Shown here one piece after another: positions 60,545-64,000 of a stretch of DNA of 64,000 nt; the stretch's first letter is position 1; the number at the start of each line of letters is the position of its first letter. The translations under genes were made by a program, and so were the position numbers. This DNA comes from Cepaea nemoralis. Lineage: Eukaryota; Mollusca; Gastropoda; Stylommatophora; Helicidae. The stretch covers positions 129,501-193,500 of the forward strand of contig JACEFZ010016113.1 of NCBI GenBank assembly GCA_014155875.1. The letters run 5' to 3'. Under the pieces are notes generated by a model. That model searched no databases. It was not told the DNA's origin and saw only the letters and a program-made list of their open reading frames with translations.

Positions 60545-62020
60545 TGTCTAGAACTGATGGAGTCAAAAGTAGTAACTAGCTAGGACTGATGGATGAAAAG
60601 TCGTACTAGCTAGGACTGATGGAGTCAAAAGTAATAGCCAGATTGGTATTGTAAAACGTAGTAACTAGACTGATGGGAGTCAAAAGTAGCAACTAGCTAA
60701 GAGTGATAGTCAAAAGTAGCAACTAGTCAGGACTGATGGAGTCAAAAGTAGTAACTAGCCAGCTTTGATGGAGTCAAAAGTAGCAACTAGCCAGGAATGA
60801 TGGAGTCAAAAGTAGTAACTAGCTAGGAATGATGGAGTCAAAAGTAGCAACTAGCCAGGAATGATGGAGTCAAAAGTAGCAACTAGCCAGGACTGATGGA
60901 GTCAAAAGCAGAGATTAGCTAGGACTGATGGAGTCAAAAGTAATAACTAGCTAGGACTGATGGAGTCAAAAGTAGTAACTAGCTAGGACTGAAAGTATTA
61001 ACTAGCTAGGACTGATGGAGTCAAAAGTATTAACTAGCTAGGACTGATGGAGTCAAAAGTAATACCAGAATGGTATTGTAAAAAGTAACAACTAGCTAGG
61101 ACTGATGGAGTCAAAAGTATTAACTAGCTAGGACTGATGGAGTCAAAAGTAGCAACTAGCTAGGACTGATGGAGTCAAAAGTAGTAACTAGCTAGGACTG
61201 ATGGATTCAAAAGTAATGACTAGCTAGGACTGATGGAGTCAAAAGTAGCAACTAGTTAGGACTGATGGAGTCAAGAGTAGTAACTAGCTAGGACTGATGG
61301 AGTCAAGAGTAGCAACTAGCTAGGACTAATGGAGTCAAAAGTATTAACTAGCTAGGACTGATGGAGTCAAAAGTAGTAACTAGCTAGGACTGATGGAGTC
61401 AAAAGTATTAACTAGCTAGGACTGATGGAGTCAAGAGTAGCAACTAGTTAGGACTAATGGAGTAAAAAGTATTAACTAGCTAGGACTGATGGAGTCAAAA
61501 GTAGTAACTAGCTAGGACTGATGGAGTCAAAAGTAGTAACTAGCTAGGACTGATGGAGTCAAAAGTATTAACTAGCTAGGACTGATGGAGTCACAAGTAA
61601 TAACCAGAATGGCCTTGTAATAAGTAATAACTAGCTAGGACTGATGGAGTCAAAAGTATTAACTAGCTAGGACTGATGGAGTCACAAGTAATAACCAGAA
61701 TGGCCTTGTAATAAGTAATAACTAGCTAGGACTGATGGATTCAAAAGTAATGATTAGCTAGGTCTGATGGAGTCAAAAGTAGTAACTAGCTAGGACTGAT
61801 GGCGTCAAAAGTAGTAACTAGCCAGAACTGATGGATTCAAAAATAATAACCAGAATGATATTGTAAAACGTAGTAGACTGATGAGAGTCAACAGTAGTAA
61901 CAAGATTGACAGTAGTCAAAAGCAGTAACTAGACTGACGGGAGTCAACAGTAGTAACTAGACTGGTAGAGTCAAAAGTAGTCACTAACTACAGCTAGGAA
62001 TGGTGGAGTCAAAAGTAGTA
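60545..62020. repeat. 32-bp minisatellite, about 45 copies
   Basis: The unit is ctagctaggactgatggagt followed by caaaagtagtaa, with tag/tat/aat variants and a recurrent aataaccagaatggccttgt insert at 61600 and 61690, showing block duplication. Confidence 0.97.
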
Positions 62021-62254
62021 ACCAGGAAGGAAGGAGAGCAGTCTGAGTTAAGCCATACACAAGCGAGAGAACAACAGGGGAGCCAACACTGTAAGAATAT
62101 CCAGCAAATACCATGCGTGTAAATGGTACTAACAGCATTTGTAGTAGCAAATATTTCACAACACTGTTGTTATTTCCAATGCACTATCTCTGCCAAATGC
62201 TGGTATCTAAACATCAAAAGGTAACAGCTTACTCCAACATTTGTTGTTAGTAGG

Positions 62255-62325
62255 AATTCTTCTTCTTCTCCTTCTTCTTCCTCTTCTTCTTCTTCCTCTT
62301 CTTCTTCTTCTGCTTTCATCCTGAG
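62255..62325. repeat. (CTT)n-rich tract
   Basis: ttcttcttcttctccttctt and tcttcctcttcttcttcttc; pyrimidine-rich on plus. Confidence 0.9.
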
Positions 62326-62505
62326 TGTTTTTTCAGACGTAATTGCATTGTGCCAGGTTTATTTGTGCCCTTAGGCAACATCTGACTTCTGAAGGCATTT
62401 ATTGACCAGGTTAACTTTCACGGGTAGTAGGAATTCAAAGGAAAGAGATTGAGCCAAATGGGATAAAACCTGGTGCAATGAAGTTGATCCTGTCACCTTT
62501 TAAAT
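62325..62505 (+). repeat. Repeat F fragment joined to SINE-A 3' end
   Basis: cagacgtaattgcattgtgc and ttgaccaggttaactttcac are repeat F; gagattgagccaaatgggat and gcaatgaagttgatcctgtc are SINE-A tail. Confidence 0.7.
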
Positions 62506-62529
62506 CCTTTTTTATTGTTTTTAAGTAAT

Positions 62530-62745
62530 TGTTGTTGGTCAGTAGAAATTCAAGTGTTAATACAATTAGGGACATTTCTCTTTATCCCTCTCTTTTGTCC
62601 TACAGCTTTTGCCATGAAGCATCGCAGACACGTGTTATTAGTCAGTAGAAACTCAAATGCTGATACAATCAGAGGCATGTCTCCAACAATTGTTATGGGT
62701 CAGTAGAGATTCAAAGGTTAACACAATCAGGGGGAGGGCTCCAAC
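62530..62745. repeat. About 65-bp degenerate tandem repeat
   Basis: gtcagtagaaattcaagtgt, gtcagtagaaactcaaatgc and gtcagtagagattcaaaggt mark three units. Confidence 0.75.
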
Positions 62746-62792
62746 AACACAACAGCAAGAATATGTTTGTGGCATGCTGATGTCCGCCTTAC

Positions 62793-62819
62793 CTCACGCT
62801 GGAGAAACTCAAATTCTTC
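62793..62819 (-). CDS. Possible short upstream ATPase exon (weak)
   Basis: A 27-nt segment EEFEFLQRE sits between a pyrimidine-rich acceptor ending tgatcttcag and a strong donor gtaagg. It is phase 0 at the donor and so could join exon 1 (HPFEV...). The frame is also open further upstream, so the acceptor is uncertain. It matches no motif I recognise. It may be chance. Confidence 0.25.
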
Positions 62820-62964
62820 CTGAAGATCAAAGATCACATGATGCAAATAAATGCCATCAATAAATAAACCTTTGTTCTGGGAATCTAGAACTCTCTTCAT
62901 AGAACACAGGAAGGAGATATACTGTCTTTCTTTTATTCTTTCCATCTGTTTATTCTTTTTCTAC

Positions 62965-63060
62965 TTGCTTTCTTTCTTTCTTTCTTTCGTTCTTTCTTTG
63001 TCTTTTTTGTTTCTTTCTATCTGTCCATACTTCTTTCTTTCTTCCTTTATATATCATTCC
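62965..63060. repeat. (TTTC)n-rich tract
   Basis: tttctttctttctttctttc followed by interrupted pyrimidine-rich units. Confidence 0.85.
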
Positions 63061-63194
63061 TTCAATGGACTATTTATGACCATTCATCTTGCTCAAACCC
63101 ATTATTTTCAACAAGCAGACACTATGGTTGTGCACATCATTCTATATATATATATAATGAGTTGTGAAATCGAAAGCAGATCAGCTGCTGGTGA

Positions 63195-63350
63195 TTTATA
63201 AACAGACTGCTTTGCACCAATTCTGATGGTAAGGCGTTGGTCTTTCAGAAAGGCAAAATGCTGAATATTAAATTTTCTTAGTAAATTACAAACAACCCAA
63301 ACAAGCTGAGGTTGATTGTGACGTCTTGTAAAGAACATGCAATTAAAGTT
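63195..63350 (+). mobile_element. SINE-D 3' fragment, diverged
   Basis: tcagaaaggcaaaatgctga, gaggttgattgtgacgtctt and gtaaagaacatgcaattaaa follow SINE-D order. Confidence 0.6.
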
Positions 63351-63404
63351 AGCCTTTATTTATATACATATCACAACTTTGACATTTATAGTAACATAAT
63401 TAAT

Positions 63405-63860
63405 CCAAAGCAAATTCTCTGACAGTTTAATTTAAAGAGAAAGTGTGATAATTTCAACAGAAAGTGTGATATTTTAAACAGAAGGTGTGATATTTTAAAC
63501 AGAAGGTGTGATACTTTAAAGTGTGATACTTTCAACAGAAAGTGTGATATTTTCAACAGAAAGTGTGATATTTTCAACAGAAAGTGTAATACTTTCAAGT
63601 GTAATACTTTCAACAGAAGGCATGATATTTTAACTGAAGGGGTGATAAGTTCAACATAAATTGTAATACTTTCAACAGAAAGTTTGGTACTCTCAACAGA
63701 AAGTGTGATACTTTAAAGTGATACTTTCAACAGAAAATGTGATTTTCAACAGAAAGTGTGGTATTATTGAAACAGAAAGTGTGATATTTTCAAAAGAAAG
63801 TGTGATATTATTTTCAACCGAAAGTGTGCTATTTTCAACAGAATGTGTAATAACAATCTC
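63405..63860. repeat. 21-bp minisatellite, about 20 copies
   Basis: The unit agtgtgatattttcaacagaa varies in the gat/aat and ttt/ctt positions. Several truncated units are present. Confidence 0.92.
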
Positions 63861-64000
63861 AAGGTTGAAATAAAATCATTCTAGAAACCAGCCACTTTGA
63901 GAACTAAATACATTTCTTGCATAATCAAAGACACACACATGAATGAAAGAAGTGGACAGAAATGTTCAAGAGTTATATCAGCAATAAATGGAAATGAAAT

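Overview
The window is animal nuclear DNA dominated by repeats, most likely from a mollusc and probably a gastropod. Intron-exon structure, several tRNA-derived SINE families, degenerate non-LTR retrotransposons and very abundant minisatellites support this; the species is an inference. No bacterial-type operon, rRNA or intact tRNA gene is visible.

The only cellular gene I can support lies on the minus strand. It is the 3' two-thirds of an ATP13A2-like P5B-type ATPase, the endo-lysosomal polyamine pump family. I placed 16 coding exons between 52839 and 4429. They join without a phase conflict into 1,905 nt, that is 634 codons plus a stop. The exons run from the nucleotide-binding domain (KGAPE) through the TGD and GDGAND hinge motifs and membrane segments M5 to M10 to the C-terminus. 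The N-terminal half, including the DKTGT phosphorylation site, is not visible and should lie beyond 64000. Unusual gene features are a GC-AG intron, a 43-nt exon carrying GDGAND, a probable 60-nt serine-rich cassette exon, and a five-histidine run in a luminal loop.

The introns and flanks are filled with mobile elements. SINE-A, -B, -C, -D and -J are my labels for tRNA-headed families with 3 to 11 copies each. LINE pieces include RT cores, the RT C-terminal GRxxxRW / DNIKRWTG region, and RNase H 3' ends of two kinds (tails of CTAA type or AACTC type). There is also an internally deleted Tigger/pogo DNA transposon, a palindromic MITE family, and a 258-bp solo LTR.

The most interesting pattern is that many of the minisatellites grew out of transposable elements. 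A 5.2-kb array of 55-bp units sits inside one SINE-B copy, with the SINE head on one side and its tail on the other. A 2.8-kb array of 45-bp units sits at the matching place in a LINE, at the codons for DNIKRWTG. Smaller arrays of 27, 39, 40, 56, 72 and 83 bp also continue directly from LINE or SINE sequence. Several arrays end within about 60 bp of ATPase splice donors.

Layout: 1-4.4 kb arrays and LINE pieces; 4.4-7.6 kb last two exons; 7.9-9.7 kb LINE; 10.2 kb exon 14; 11.3-16.7 kb giant SINE-B array; 19-30.6 kb exons 13 to 6; 30.7-41 kb SINEs, LINEs and the 45-bp array in the largest intron; 41.9-52.8 kb exons 5 to 1; 53-64 kb AT-rich DNA, arrays and SINEs.
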